NCBI GenBank assembly: GCA_900315585.1
Contig: OMZP01000019.1
Span: 20,847-84,846, forward strand
Direction: 5' to 3'
Length of the DNA stretch: 64,000 nt
DNA from: an uncultured Eubacteriales bacterium
Lineage (GTDB): Bacteria > Bacillota > Clostridia > Christensenellales > Aristaeellaceae
The notes beneath the pieces are model-generated. The model was given only the letters and a program-made list of their open reading frames with translations, did not search any database and was not told the DNA's origin. A program made the position numbers and the translations under genes. Positions 1-7,884 of the stretch are shown one piece after another (within the stretch, counting starts at the first letter, position 1; each line of letters begins with the position of its first letter).

Positions 1-1010
1 GCGCGCTGACCGCCGCCCAGGTGAACGACACCATCCACGGCCTGATCATCGACGGCATCTTCGAGGGCGTGGGCAGCGTGCTCAGCTTCCTGCCCATCAT
101 CGTCACGCTGTTCTTCTTTCTGTCCCTGCTGGAGGACAGCGGCTACATCGCCCGCGTGGCCTTCGTGATGGACAAGCTGCTGCGGCGCATCGGCCTGTCC
201 GGGCGCAGCATCGTGCCCATGCTGATCGGCTTCGGCTGCACGGTGCCGGCGGTGATGTCCACCCGGACGCTGCCCAGCGAGCGGGATCGCAAGATGACGA
301 TACTGCTGACGCCCTTCATGAGCTGTACGGCGAAGCTGCCCATCTACGCCTTCTTCGTCCAGGCCTTCTTCCCGAAGCGGGGCGGGCTGATCATGACGGA
401 GCTGTATGTGCTGGGCATCGTCTTCTGCATCCTGATGGCGCTGGCGCTCAAGAACACGCTGTTCAGGGGCGAGCCCGTGCCCTTCGTGATGGAGCTGCCC
501 AACTACCGCCTGCCCAGCCCCCGCAGCGTGTTCCAGCTGCTGTGGGAGAAGGCCAAGGACTTTTTGCAGCGGGCCTTCTCGGTGATCCTGATTGCCACCA
601 TCGTGGTCTGGTTCCTGAAGAGCTTTGACCTGCATTTGAACCTGCTGGCGGAGGAGGAGAGCGCCGACAGCATCCTGGCGGCCATCTCCGGCCTGCTGGT
701 GCCGGTGCTGAAGCCCGTGGGCCTGGGCGACTGGCGCATCGTGTCCGCCCTGATCAGCGGCTTCATGGCCAAGGAGAGCGTGGTGTCGGTGTTGAACGTG
801 CTGTTCGCGGACGGCGTGGCCAACGCGATGACGGCCCTCGCCGCGTCTTCGCTGCTGGTGTTCAGCCTGCTCTATACCCCCTGCGTGGCGGCCATCGCCT
901 CCATCAAGCGCGAGCTGGGCGGCCGCTGGGCCGTCGCCGTGGTGCTGTGGCAGTGCGCGGTGGCCTGGGTCGCGGCGCTGGCGGTGCGATTGATCGGAAT
1001 GATTGTATGA
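1..1010 (+). CDS. feoB: Ferrous iron transport protein B, C-terminal part (cut by window edge)
   Basis: This is the membrane-pore half of FeoB, which imports Fe2+ across the cytoplasmic membrane in a GTP-dependent way. The frame is open from base 3 and runs off the left edge, so the G domain and first helices are outside; the GTG at 21 is internal. Visible hallmarks are the gate motif GFGCTVPAV about 75 residues in, the loop STRTLPSERDR, the second gate segment PFMSCTAKLPIYA and GFMAKESVVSVLNVLF near the C-terminus, with roughly eight hydrophobic helices. It ends 12 bases before a small Cys-rich FeoB partner, which supports the call. Confidence 0.95.
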   Translation, partial: ALTAAQVNDTIHGLIIDGIFEGVGSVLSFLPIIVTLFFFLSLLEDSGYIARVAFVMDKLLRRIGLSGRSIVPMLIGFGCTVPAVMSTRTLPSERDRKMTILLTPFMSCTAKLPIYAFFVQAFFPKRGGLIMTELYVLGIVFCILMALALKNTLFRGEPVPFVMELPNYRLPSPRSVFQLLWEKAKDFLQRAFSVILIATIVVWFLKSFDLHLNLLAEEESADSILAAISGLLVPVLKPVGLGDWRIVSALISGFMAKESVVSVLNVLFADGVANAMTALAASSLLVFSLLYTPCVAAIASIKRELGGRWAVAVVLWQCAVAWVAALAVRLIGMIV

Positions 1011-1022
1011 GGGTGAAGAGCG

Positions 1023-1166
1023 ATGAATGTGATTGATATTGTTCTCATTGCGGTGATCGGATTGGTGGTCGGCCTTGCGGCATGGCGGATCATCCGCAAC
1101 AAGAAGCAGGGCAAGTGCTCCTGCGGCTGCGAGCACTGCACCTGCGGGTGCGATAAGAACAAATAA
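1023..1166 (+). CDS. FeoB-associated Cys-rich membrane protein
   Basis: A 47-residue protein: one N-terminal transmembrane helix (about residues 3-22), a basic stretch (WRIIRNKKQG) and a Cys-rich tail with five cysteines in KCSCGCEHCTCGCDKNK. This matches the small FeoB-associated Cys-rich family usually encoded directly after feoB in Firmicutes. A metal-handling or FeoB-gating role is assumed in the literature but not proven. It starts 12 bases after the feoB stop and is surely co-transcribed. The upstream GAGGGTGAAGAG offers a Shine-Dalgarno sequence. Confidence 0.88.
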   Translation: MNVIDIVLIAVIGLVVGLAAWRIIRNKKQGKCSCGCEHCTCGCDKNK

Positions 1167-1169
1167 GAC

Positions 1170-1201
1170 GGGCTGTCTCAATACTCGTTTTGAGACAGCC
1201 C
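1170..1201. terminator. Hairpin made of two bare repeat ends between convergent genes
   Basis: The arms GGGCTGTCTCA and TGAGACAGCCC form a perfect 11-bp stem with a 10-base loop, located between the feo operon and the convergent DUF3810 gene. It probably terminates from one or both sides, although the following T-run is poor. The arms equal the terminal inverted repeats of the MITE-like family seen at 43369, 49262 and 56048, so this looks like an element reduced to its ends. Confidence 0.6.
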
Positions 1202-2182
1202 TTACGGCGCGTGCGTCATTGGACGGCATTCCTGCCGCCCGCTCGCCAGCCACCGCGCCAGGGCGGCGTAGTCCCCGCGCTGCAGCGACAGCCGGGGGAA
1301 CCGGGAGGCGCGCGGTGCGCCCGCCAGCGCCTCGCCGCCGCAATCCATGTAGACCCGCGCAAGCGGGTCTTTCATTTTGCCCCGGGCACAGGCCCAGGCC
1401 TCCTCGTCGACCCGGTACAGAAGCCCCATGGCGTAGCGCAGAGCCCAGAGCCGGGCGGAGTCGGCGAAGCCGCCTCCGGCCTCCAGGCACTTCTCCCAGG
1501 CGGCGATGTTGGCCGCACCCTCGTCGGCCACGCCGTCCAGGTGCATCAGCTCGTGCACGGCGGTGAAGGGGATCAGGGGCGCGGGGACCGTGGCGTCCAC
1601 CAGCGCCTCCCCGGTGAGGGGGACGAACAGCCCGGACACCGAGGCGGCGCGCATCCACTCCGGGTAGCGGGCGGCTTTCACCACGGCTTCCGGCAGCCCT
1701 GCCGCCGCAGGAGCGAGGCGCAGGCTTTCCGCGGGCTCCGGGAAGGCGAGGGACGAGGCGTTCAGCGCGTCGATCAGCGCCCCGCACAGCCATTCCAGCT
1801 GCCCGGAGGTGGGGACGGGCGGGGCCTCCACGGGCTGGACCATGGCCGGGAGCCACAGCGCCGCCAGGGCGCAGGCGACCGCCAGAGCAGAGCGGCCCAG
1901 CCCTCGCAGCCAGCGCAGGATCGGCGCGAGCCGCCGCTCCCGGATCGCGTGAAACAGGGCTCCCGCCAGCGCCGCCAACACAAGCAGCATCGCGCCGAAG
2001 GCCAGCAGCTCCGCCACCGGAAACGCCGCCCCCGCCGTCAGTTGGTGCAGCGCCATCAACGCGGGCCGGGTCACCCGCCCAAGCAAAAAGCCCGGGAGAT
2101 GAGCGGAGACGGCCCACGCGCAGATCAGCAGGATGAGTCCGACGGACAGGGCGATACCTCTGCGCTTGCCCCCTCTGCCCAT
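1202..2182 (-). CDS. DUF3810 family membrane protein with zinc-peptidase-like HExxH motif
   Basis: A 326-residue protein with about three N-terminal transmembrane helices and a soluble C-terminal part carrying HELMHLDGVADEGAAN near residue 210. This is an HExxH motif with a downstream Glu, as in the DUF3810 family, and suggests a membrane-bound metallopeptidase; activity is inferred only. I place the start at the ATG at 2182 because AAAAGGGAGG lies just upstream. The frame continues to 2260, but those codons run into an intergenic repeat and are probably untranslated. It converges on the feo operon and has no evident functional link to its neighbours. Confidence 0.75.
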   Translation of the reverse strand: MGRGGKRRGIALSVGLILLICAWAVSAHLPGFLLGRVTRPALMALHQLTAGAAFPVAELLAFGAMLLVLAALAGALFHAIRERRLAPILRWLRGLGRSALAVACALAALWLPAMVQPVEAPPVPTSGQLEWLCGALIDALNASSLAFPEPAESLRLAPAAAGLPEAVVKAARYPEWMRAASVSGLFVPLTGEALVDATVPAPLIPFTAVHELMHLDGVADEGAANIAAWEKCLEAGGGFADSARLWALRYAMGLLYRVDEEAWACARGKMKDPLARVYMDCGGEALAGAPRASRFPRLSLQRGDYAALARWLASGRQECRPMTHAP

Positions 2183-2226
2183 GTTCGCAGCCTCCCTTTT
2201 CACAGCGTTGCCCGGATTCGATCCGC

Positions 2227-2300
2227 ACAGATCCTTCGCTCCGCTCAGGATGACTTCCACGGCGGAACGCTGTCATTCTGAGCGCAGCGAAGAATCTGTA
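2227..2300. repeat. Inverted palindromic repeat, GATCCTTCGC family
   Basis: An arm beginning ACAGATCCTTCGCTCCGCTC and an opposed arm ending GCGCAGCGAAGAATCTGT flank a short variable centre, so the transcript would fold into a long hairpin. Related copies lie at 43212-43284, 62802-62908 and at the right window edge (63981). This is a REP-like intergenic repeat with no coding capacity. Confidence 0.8.
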
Positions 2301-2404
2301 CGCGGCGCTTGTGAACGACATAGTGATGCTATATACCTGTATCCTCATGGGTATTATCACACATTCCCATTGCCAAAATCAAAGGGAATATCTGGTAAAG
2401 CCCA

Positions 2405-2433
2405 TTGCGAAGGACAGGGCCATCGGCTATAAT
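2405..2433 (+). promoter_or_regulatory. Sigma-A-type promoter of the ABC exporter operon
   Basis: TTGCGA at 2405 and a perfect TATAAT at 2428 are separated by 17 bases, about 36 bases before the exporter start codon. The -10 is consensus and the -35 matches at four of six positions. Confidence 0.6.
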
Positions 2434-2469
2434 AGGGGCAGGACTCATCAAAAGACAAGGAAGCAAAAC

Positions 2470-4224
2470 ATGCTGAAATACCTGAAAAAATACCGGCTGG
2501 AGTGCGTGGTCGCGCCGCTGTTCAAGATGTTCGAGGCGCTGCTGGACCTGTTTGTGCCGCTGGTGGTGGCCTCCATCATCGACCGGGGCATCGGCGCGGG
2601 CAGCGCGGGCCACGTCTGGCGCATGAGCGGCCTGCTCGTCGGCCTGGCGGCGGTGGGCCTGGCGGCGGCCATCACGGCCCAGTACTTCGCGGCCAGGGCG
2701 GCCACCGGCTTTGCCGCGGACGTGCGCCACGCGCTGTTTGAAAAGCTGGCCTCCCTCAGCTATCCGGACGTGGACCGGCTGGGCGTGTCGGCCATGATCA
2801 CCCGGATGACCAGCGACGTGAACCAGGCCCAGACGGGCGTGAACATGGCGCTGCGCCTGCTGCTGCGCTCGCCCTTCGTGGTGCTGGGGGCCATGGTGAT
2901 GGCCTTCACCATCGACGTGCGCTGCGCGCTGATCTTCGCGCTGGTGATCGCCGCGCTGGGCGTCGTGGTGGGCGCCATCATGGCGGCGAACATCCCAATG
3001 ATGCAGGGCGTGCAGCGACAGCTGGAGTCGGTGCTGGGCGCGACCCGGGAGAGCCTCACTGGGGCGCGGGTGATCCGGGCCTTCCGCCGGGAGGACGCGG
3101 AGTACCAGGCCTTCCGGGCCAAGAACCGGGAGCTCACCAGTCGCCAGCGGCGGGCCGGGTGGGTGTCGGCGCTTCTGAACCCCGTGACCTACGTCATCAT
3201 CAACCTGGCGGTGATTTTGCTGGTGCGCCAGGGCGCGATCCGCGTGAACACCGGCGCGCTGACCACCGGCCAGGTGGTGGCGCTGTACAACTACATGAGC
3301 CAGATTTTGGTGGAGCTGATCAAGTTCGCGTCGCTGACCATCACCATCAACAAGGCCTGGGCCAGCTGGAAGCGCATCGCGGACGTGCTGGCGCTGACGC
3401 CGTCCATGGGCTATCCCGCCCGGACCGAAGGCGCGGCGAGCGCCGGGGCCCCGGCGGTGGCCTTTGACCACGTGACGCTGACCTATCCCGGCGCGGCGAG
3501 CCCCGCCCTGGAGGACATCGACTTCGCGGCGTATCCCGGCCAGACCGTGGGCATCATCGGCGGCACCGGCTCCGGCAAGAGCTCGCTGGCGCGGCTGATC
3601 CCCCGGTTCTACGACGCCACCGAAGGCGCAGTGCGGGTGAACGGGGTGGACGTGCGGGACTACGACAAGGCCGACCTGCGGGGCAGGATCGGCGTGGTGC
3701 CCCAGAAGGCGTCGCTGTTCAAGGGCACGATCCGGGACAACCTGCGCTGGGGACGCCCGGAGGCCGGGGACGACGCGCTGCTCGAGGCGGCGGAGATCGC
3801 CCAGGCTGCGGACGTGCTGGCGGCGAAGGGCGGGCTGGACGGCGAGGTGGACCCAAACGGCGGCAACCTCTCCGGCGGCCAGAAGCAGCGGCTCACCATC
3901 GCCCGGGCGCTGGTGCGGCGGCCCGAGATCCTCATCCTGGATGACAGCGCCTCGGCCCTGGACATGGCCACGGACGCGCGCCTGAGAAGGGCCCTCGCGG
4001 GGCTCGACTACCGGCCCACGGTGTTCATCATCTCCCAGCGGGCGGCCTCCATCCTGGCGGCAGACCTGATCCTGGTGCTGGACGACGGCAAAATCGTGGG
4101 CCGGGGCACCCATCGGGAGCTGTTGGAGACCTGCCCGATCTATCAGGAAATTTACGCCTCCCAATTCGGCGGGCAGGACGGGCAACCGACTGTTGCCGCG
4201 ATCAGAGAGGGGGCGACGGCATGA
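2470..4224 (+). CDS. ABC exporter half-transporter, degenerate-site subunit
   Basis: A 584-residue multidrug/lipid-type ABC exporter subunit: an N-terminal six-helix membrane domain (about residues 20-310) and a C-terminal ATPase domain. Walker A is GGTGSGKSS near residue 360, the Q-loop is VVPQKASLF, the signature LSGGQKQR is near 466, and Walker B is LILDDSASALD near 487. The residue after the Walker B Asp is Asp instead of the catalytic Glu, the hallmark of the inactive site in heterodimeric exporters such as TM287/288. I chose the ATG at 2470, preceded by AAGGA; the longer frame from 2311 lacks a Shine-Dalgarno sequence. It overlaps the partner gene by an ATGA. The substrate cannot be told from sequence. 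Confidence 0.93.
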   Translation: MLKYLKKYRLECVVAPLFKMFEALLDLFVPLVVASIIDRGIGAGSAGHVWRMSGLLVGLAAVGLAAAITAQYFAARAATGFAADVRHALFEKLASLSYPDVDRLGVSAMITRMTSDVNQAQTGVNMALRLLLRSPFVVLGAMVMAFTIDVRCALIFALVIAALGVVVGAIMAANIPMMQGVQRQLESVLGATRESLTGARVIRAFRREDAEYQAFRAKNRELTSRQRRAGWVSALLNPVTYVIINLAVILLVRQGAIRVNTGALTTGQVVALYNYMSQILVELIKFASLTITINKAWASWKRIADVLALTPSMGYPARTEGAASAGAPAVAFDHVTLTYPGAASPALEDIDFAAYPGQTVGIIGGTGSGKSSLARLIPRFYDATEGAVRVNGVDVRDYDKADLRGRIGVVPQKASLFKGTIRDNLRWGRPEAGDDALLEAAEIAQAADVLAAKGGLDGEVDPNGGNLSGGQKQRLTIARALVRRPEILILDDSASALDMATDARLRRALAGLDYRPTVFIISQRAASILAADLILVLDDGKIVGRGTHRELLETCPIYQEIYASQFGGQDGQPTVAAIREGATA

Positions 4225-5996
4225 AGACGCCGAAGGCCTCCCGCAACCAGTTGAAGACGCTGAAAAAGGTGCTGAACCACATCGGCCGGTATCGCTGGCT
4301 GGTGCTGCTGTCGCTGCTGCTGTCCGCGGCCACGGTGGTGCTGACGCTGGTGGTGCCCATCCTGGTGGGCCGGGCCATCGACGGCATCATCGGGGCGGGG
4401 GAGGTGCGCTTTGACCTCATCTGGCCGCTGCTGTGGCGCATCGGCGTGTGCGTGGCGCTGACGGCGCTGGGCACCTGGGTGATGAACGTGGTGAACAACC
4501 GCATCACCTTCGACGTGGTGCGGGACCTTAGGGAGGAGGCGCTGGCGCACATCGCCCATCTGCCGCTTTCCTACATCGACAGCCATCCCCACGGCGAGAC
4601 GGTGAGCCGGGTGATCGCCGACGCGGACGCCTTCGCCGACGGCCTGTTGATGGGCTTCACCCAGCTGTTCACGGGCGTTTTGACGATCCTGTTCACGCTG
4701 GCCTTCATGTTCACCCAGAGCCCGCTGATCACGCTGGTGGTGGTGGCGGTGACGCCACTGTCGCTGTTCGTGGCGCGGTTCATCGCCACCCGCACCTACG
4801 CCATGTTCCGCCAGCAATCCGAGACCCGGGGCGAGCAGACCGCCTTCATCGACGAGATGATCGGCGGGGTGAAGGTGATGCAGGCCTACGGGCGGGAGAA
4901 GATCGAGCTGGAACGCTTCGACGAGATCAACGAGCGGCTGAGGGGCTGCTCCCTGAAAGCCACGTTTTTCTCGTCGCTGACGAACCCCTCCACCCGGTTC
5001 GTGAACTCGGTGGTCTACGCGCTGGTGGCCCTCACCGGAGCGCTGGCGGCCCTTATGCCGGGGAGCGCCATGACGGTGGGCATGCTGACGGCCTTCCTCA
5101 GCTACGCCAACCAGTACACCAAGCCCTTCAACGAGATCTCCGGCGTGGTGACGGAGCTGCAAAACGCCATCGCCTGCGCGGCGCGGCTGTTCGAGCTGAT
5201 CGAGGCCCCGGCGGAGGCGCCGGACCCGGCGGGTGCCGAGCCCCTTGAGGACGTGAAGGGGAAGGTGGACTTTGAGCACGTGTACTTCTCCTACGTGCCG
5301 GAGAGGAAGCTGATCGAGGACTTTAACCTGTCCGTGGAGCCGGGCCAGCGGGTGGCCATCGTGGGGCCCACCGGCTGCGGCAAGACCACGCTGATCAACC
5401 TGCTGATGCGCTTCTACGACGCGGACGCGGGGTCCATCGCCGTGGAGGACCGGAAGCTGCCGGACATCCCCCGGCGCAGCCTGCGGGGCGCCTACGGCAT
5501 GGTGCTCCAGGAGACCTGGCTCAAGCACGGTACCATCCGGGAGAACATCGCCATGGGCAAGCCCGACGCCACGGAGGAGGAGATCGTGGCCGCGGCGAAG
5601 GCCTCCCACGCCCATTCCTTCATCCGCAGGCTGCCGGGCGGGTATGACAGCGTGATCAGCGAGGACGGCGGCCAGCTGTCCCAGGGGCAGAAGCAGCTGC
5701 TGTGCATCGCGCGGGTGATGCTGCGCCTGCCGCCGATCCTGATCCTGGACGAGGCCACGAGCTCCATCGACACCCGCACGGAATTGAAGATCCAGTCTGC
5801 CTTCGCGAGGCTGATGACGGGGCGCACCTCCTTCATCGTGGCCCACCGCCTCTCCACCATCCGGGAGGCCGACGTGATCCTCGTGATGCGGGACGGGAAG
5901 ATCATCGAGCAGGGGAACCACGAGAGCCTGCTGGCGCGGCAGGGCTTCTACGCGGAGCTGTACAACAGCCAGTTCGCGGGAGTGGAGGAAGCGTAA
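4221..5996 (+). CDS. ABC exporter half-transporter, catalytic-site subunit
   Basis: A 591-residue partner of the preceding gene, sharing an ATGA stop/start overlap. It has six membrane helices (about residues 20-310), Walker A VGPTGCGKTT near 381, a signature changed from LSGGQ to LSQGQ near 482, and canonical Walker B LILDEATSSID with the catalytic Glu near 505, followed by the switch His in VAHRLSTI. The altered signature pairs in space with the Asp-substituted Walker B of subunit one, so the pair forms one active and one degenerate ATP site. The role is export of drugs, peptides or lipids across the cytoplasmic membrane. Confidence 0.94.
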   Translation: MKTPKASRNQLKTLKKVLNHIGRYRWLVLLSLLLSAATVVLTLVVPILVGRAIDGIIGAGEVRFDLIWPLLWRIGVCVALTALGTWVMNVVNNRITFDVVRDLREEALAHIAHLPLSYIDSHPHGETVSRVIADADAFADGLLMGFTQLFTGVLTILFTLAFMFTQSPLITLVVVAVTPLSLFVARFIATRTYAMFRQQSETRGEQTAFIDEMIGGVKVMQAYGREKIELERFDEINERLRGCSLKATFFSSLTNPSTRFVNSVVYALVALTGALAALMPGSAMTVGMLTAFLSYANQYTKPFNEISGVVTELQNAIACAARLFELIEAPAEAPDPAGAEPLEDVKGKVDFEHVYFSYVPERKLIEDFNLSVEPGQRVAIVGPTGCGKTTLINLLMRFYDADAGSIAVEDRKLPDIPRRSLRGAYGMVLQETWLKHGTIRENIAMGKPDATEEEIVAAAKASHAHSFIRRLPGGYDSVISEDGGQLSQGQKQLLCIARVMLRLPPILILDEATSSIDTRTELKIQSAFARLMTGRTSFIVAHRLSTIREADVILVMRDGKIIEQGNHESLLARQGFYAELYNSQFAGVEEA

Positions 5997-6005
5997 AACG
6001 GAATA

Positions 6006-6049
6006 AAAGCCTTCCCCAGCGCCGCAGGCGCGGTTCAGGGGAAGGCTTT
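6006..6049. terminator. Bidirectional intrinsic terminator
   Basis: A 12-bp stem AAAGCCTTCCCC / GGGGAAGGCTTT with an inner GC-rich hairpin, followed by ATTTG on the plus strand and TTTTATTC on the minus strand. It sits between the exporter operon and the convergent DUF4097 gene. Confidence 0.8.
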
Positions 6050-6060
6050 ATTTGTAATGC

Positions 6061-7224
6061 TTACCGCACCACCCTCGCCTCGATGTCGCCGCTGACGGTG
6101 CGGACGCTGATCTTCGGCTGGGGTTCGCCGGTGGCGGCGGTGCAGCGTTCGTCGAAGTCGATGCTGCCGGAGACGCTGTTGGCGGCGATGTCGTAGCCGC
6201 AGGGCAGGGGCTCCAGGCGGAGGTCCACGTCGCCGCTGGCGGTCTTGACGCGGGTGTCCCGGGCGATGCAGCGGGTCAGGTCCACGTCGCCGCTGGCGGT
6301 CTCCACGGCCAGCGACGGGTCGGCCTCCAGCTCGTCCAGGCGCACGTCGCCGCTGGCGGAGCGCACCTCAGCCGCGCCGGTGCGGCCGCGGTCCAGCTCG
6401 ATGTCGCCGCTGGCGGAGGTGATGCTCGCTTCGTCGCTCTCCACATCCCTCAGCTCGATGTCGCCGCTGGCAGTCTGCACCCGCAGCCGACCCGACAGGT
6501 TAAGGCCCTTGCCAGAGAAATCGCCGCTGGCGGCGTGGGCCATTAAGTTGGTGGCGAGGACGTTCGTCAGCGTCACGTCGCCGCTGTGGGTGCGAATACT
6601 GATGCCGATGCCGCCCGCGCATTGGATGTCCTTCAGCTCGATGTCGCCGCTGGCGGTGATCAGCTGGGCTTTGGCAAAGGAAACGCCCGCCAGCTTCAGG
6701 TCGCTGCCGCCGCCCTCGAAGTCCAGCGCATCCTCGAGGCCGTCCGACAGCGCGACGGTGACCCGCAGGTCCGGCTCGGTGATCAGCTGCTTCAGCCAGT
6801 GCAGGCTGAATTCAAAGCCGCGCACTTTCTCCTCCAGCCTGCGCTCCTGGACCAGGAGCGTGTCTCCGTCCATGCGCCACTCGAAGCGGTTGGGGTCGGA
6901 GAAGCGCAGCTGCGCCGCCGCGCCGTTTTCCAGAGGCTCGCGCACGACGGTCACGTCGGCGTTGGCCACGCGGATGTTGAGGCTGCGCAGGGCTGAAACG
7001 GTCTCTGCAGAGTGACTTATCGGGGCTGCAGGTTTCAGATCCGCCAGCTCCTTCGCCAGCGCCGCCGGGCTGCCCAGCGCCGCCACGGCCTCCTCCTCCG
7101 GCACGCCCTCCTCCATGCGATCGTCGATCATCTCGCCGTAGTACTCCAGCAAGCGCGCCCGCTCCTGCTCGTTCAGGGCGGCGGTCAGCCGGTTCAGTTC
7201 CTCAAGGAAAGCCTGTTTCGTCAT
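6061..7224 (-). CDS. HAAS-domain / DUF4097 beta-strand repeat protein
   Basis: A 387-residue protein. The first 65 residues form a HAAS (DUF1700-like) helical module (EELNRLTAALNEQERARLL). The rest is a DUF4097 repeat region with at least eight copies of a (T/S)ASGD(I/V)xL motif about 18-20 residues apart, predicted to form a beta-solenoid. No signal peptide or clear membrane helix is seen. Proteins of this kind are typically coupled to a PadR regulator and linked to envelope stress, but the function is not established. It overlaps the padR-like gene by an ATGA, so it is translationally coupled to its presumed controller. The repeated DNA makes this region look tandem-repetitive. Confidence 0.85.
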   Translation of the reverse strand: MTKQAFLEELNRLTAALNEQERARLLEYYGEMIDDRMEEGVPEEEAVAALGSPAALAKELADLKPAAPISHSAETVSALRSLNIRVANADVTVVREPLENGAAAQLRFSDPNRFEWRMDGDTLLVQERRLEEKVRGFEFSLHWLKQLITEPDLRVTVALSDGLEDALDFEGGGSDLKLAGVSFAKAQLITASGDIELKDIQCAGGIGISIRTHSGDVTLTNVLATNLMAHAASGDFSGKGLNLSGRLRVQTASGDIELRDVESDEASITSASGDIELDRGRTGAAEVRSASGDVRLDELEADPSLAVETASGDVDLTRCIARDTRVKTASGDVDLRLEPLPCGYDIAANSVSGSIDFDERCTAATGEPQPKISVRTVSGDIEARVVR

Positions 7225-7538
7225 TTTCCCTCAACCTCCGCTTCGATTCGGCTCAGCGCCCGCAGCAGCTCCCGCCATTCATCCAGGAAGGCGTGGATGC
7301 GCCGCTCGCCGGCCTCTGTGATTTTGTAGTACTTGCGCAGCCTGCCGTTGTGCTCCACGGAATAGACCGTCACCTGGCCGCCGGCCTCCAGGCGCTTCAG
7401 GATCGGGTAGAGCGTGGATTCCGACACGGCGATGATTTCGCCCACGTCCCGCACCAGCTGGTAGCCGTAGGAATCCCCCCGGCGCAGCACCGTCAGCACG
7501 CAGGCGTCCAACATGCCCCGCTTCAGCTGGACATCCAT
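7221..7538 (-). CDS. PadR-family transcriptional regulator
   Basis: A 105-residue winged-helix repressor of the short PadR subfamily: MDVQLKRGMLDACVL, then the helix-turn-helix and wing with SESTLYPILKRLEAGG and YYKITEAGERR, and a short C-terminal dimerisation helix. The start is the ATG at 7538 behind AAGGAGGTGATC; the in-frame extension to 7571 would begin inside the promoter. It is the first gene of a two-gene operon with the HAAS/DUF4097 gene. The promoter spacer carries a PadR-like ATAC-N8-GTAT site, which suggests autorepression. Confidence 0.92.
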   Translation of the reverse strand: MDVQLKRGMLDACVLTVLRRGDSYGYQLVRDVGEIIAVSESTLYPILKRLEAGGQVTVYSVEHNGRLRKYYKITEAGERRIHAFLDEWRELLRALSRIEAEVEGK

Positions 7539-7562
7539 GGGATCACCTCCTTGACGTATGAT

Positions 7563-7591
7563 ATTATACAACGCATAGTATCATGTGTCAA
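7563..7591 (-). promoter_or_regulatory. Consensus promoter with PadR-type operator in the spacer
   Basis: On the minus strand TTGACA (7591-7586), a 17-base spacer and TATAAT (7568-7563) form a perfect sigma-A promoter. ATAC-N8-GTAT at 7566-7581 overlaps the spacer and -10, resembling the short dyads bound by PadR-family repressors. Binding here should block polymerase, so autoregulation is inferred. Confidence 0.82.
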
Positions 7592-7599
7592 GAGGTAAA

Positions 7600-7873
7600 T
7601 TCAGCTTGATCGAGTAATACTCGACCAAGCTGAAAACGAATTGCGCCTATGGCGCGTGAATTGACCCCGGTGCCGCGTCCCAATCCTCTGGATTGTGACG
7701 TCGGCAGTCCGGCAAAGCCGGACCAACTTTGCCTCCGGCAAAGTTGCCTTGGCCATGAATTGCCCTGCGGGCATGAATTGCTGCGGCGCATTGGGAAAGG
7801 CGCAATTCAAATCATGGAGCGGAGCGAGAAATCATGCGCGAAGCGCAATTCATGGCGCAGCCAATTCATCGAA
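7600..7873. repeat. Palindrome plus CAATTCATG repeat block
   Basis: The gene-free stretch between padR and the carboxypeptidase gene. It opens with a 35-base hairpin (TTCAGCTTG / CAAGCTGAA arms, 7600-7634) and continues with many short units of the type TGAATTGCCCTGCGGGCATG and GCGCGAAGCGCAATTCATGG, each a small palindrome. The same family recurs at 14483-14632. I see no gene in it. Confidence 0.7.
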
Positions 7874-7884
7874 TGAATCCACAC

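Noticed and set aside
2227..2300. Intrinsic terminator for the DUF3810 or exporter genes
   Set aside because: The palindrome is a dispersed repeat lying upstream of both start sites, with no T-run.
6061..6700. Regularly spaced near-identical DNA repeats that could suggest a CRISPR array
   Set aside because: The repeats fall in a continuous reading frame encoding the TASGD motifs of a DUF4097 protein, and spacing is dictated by codons.
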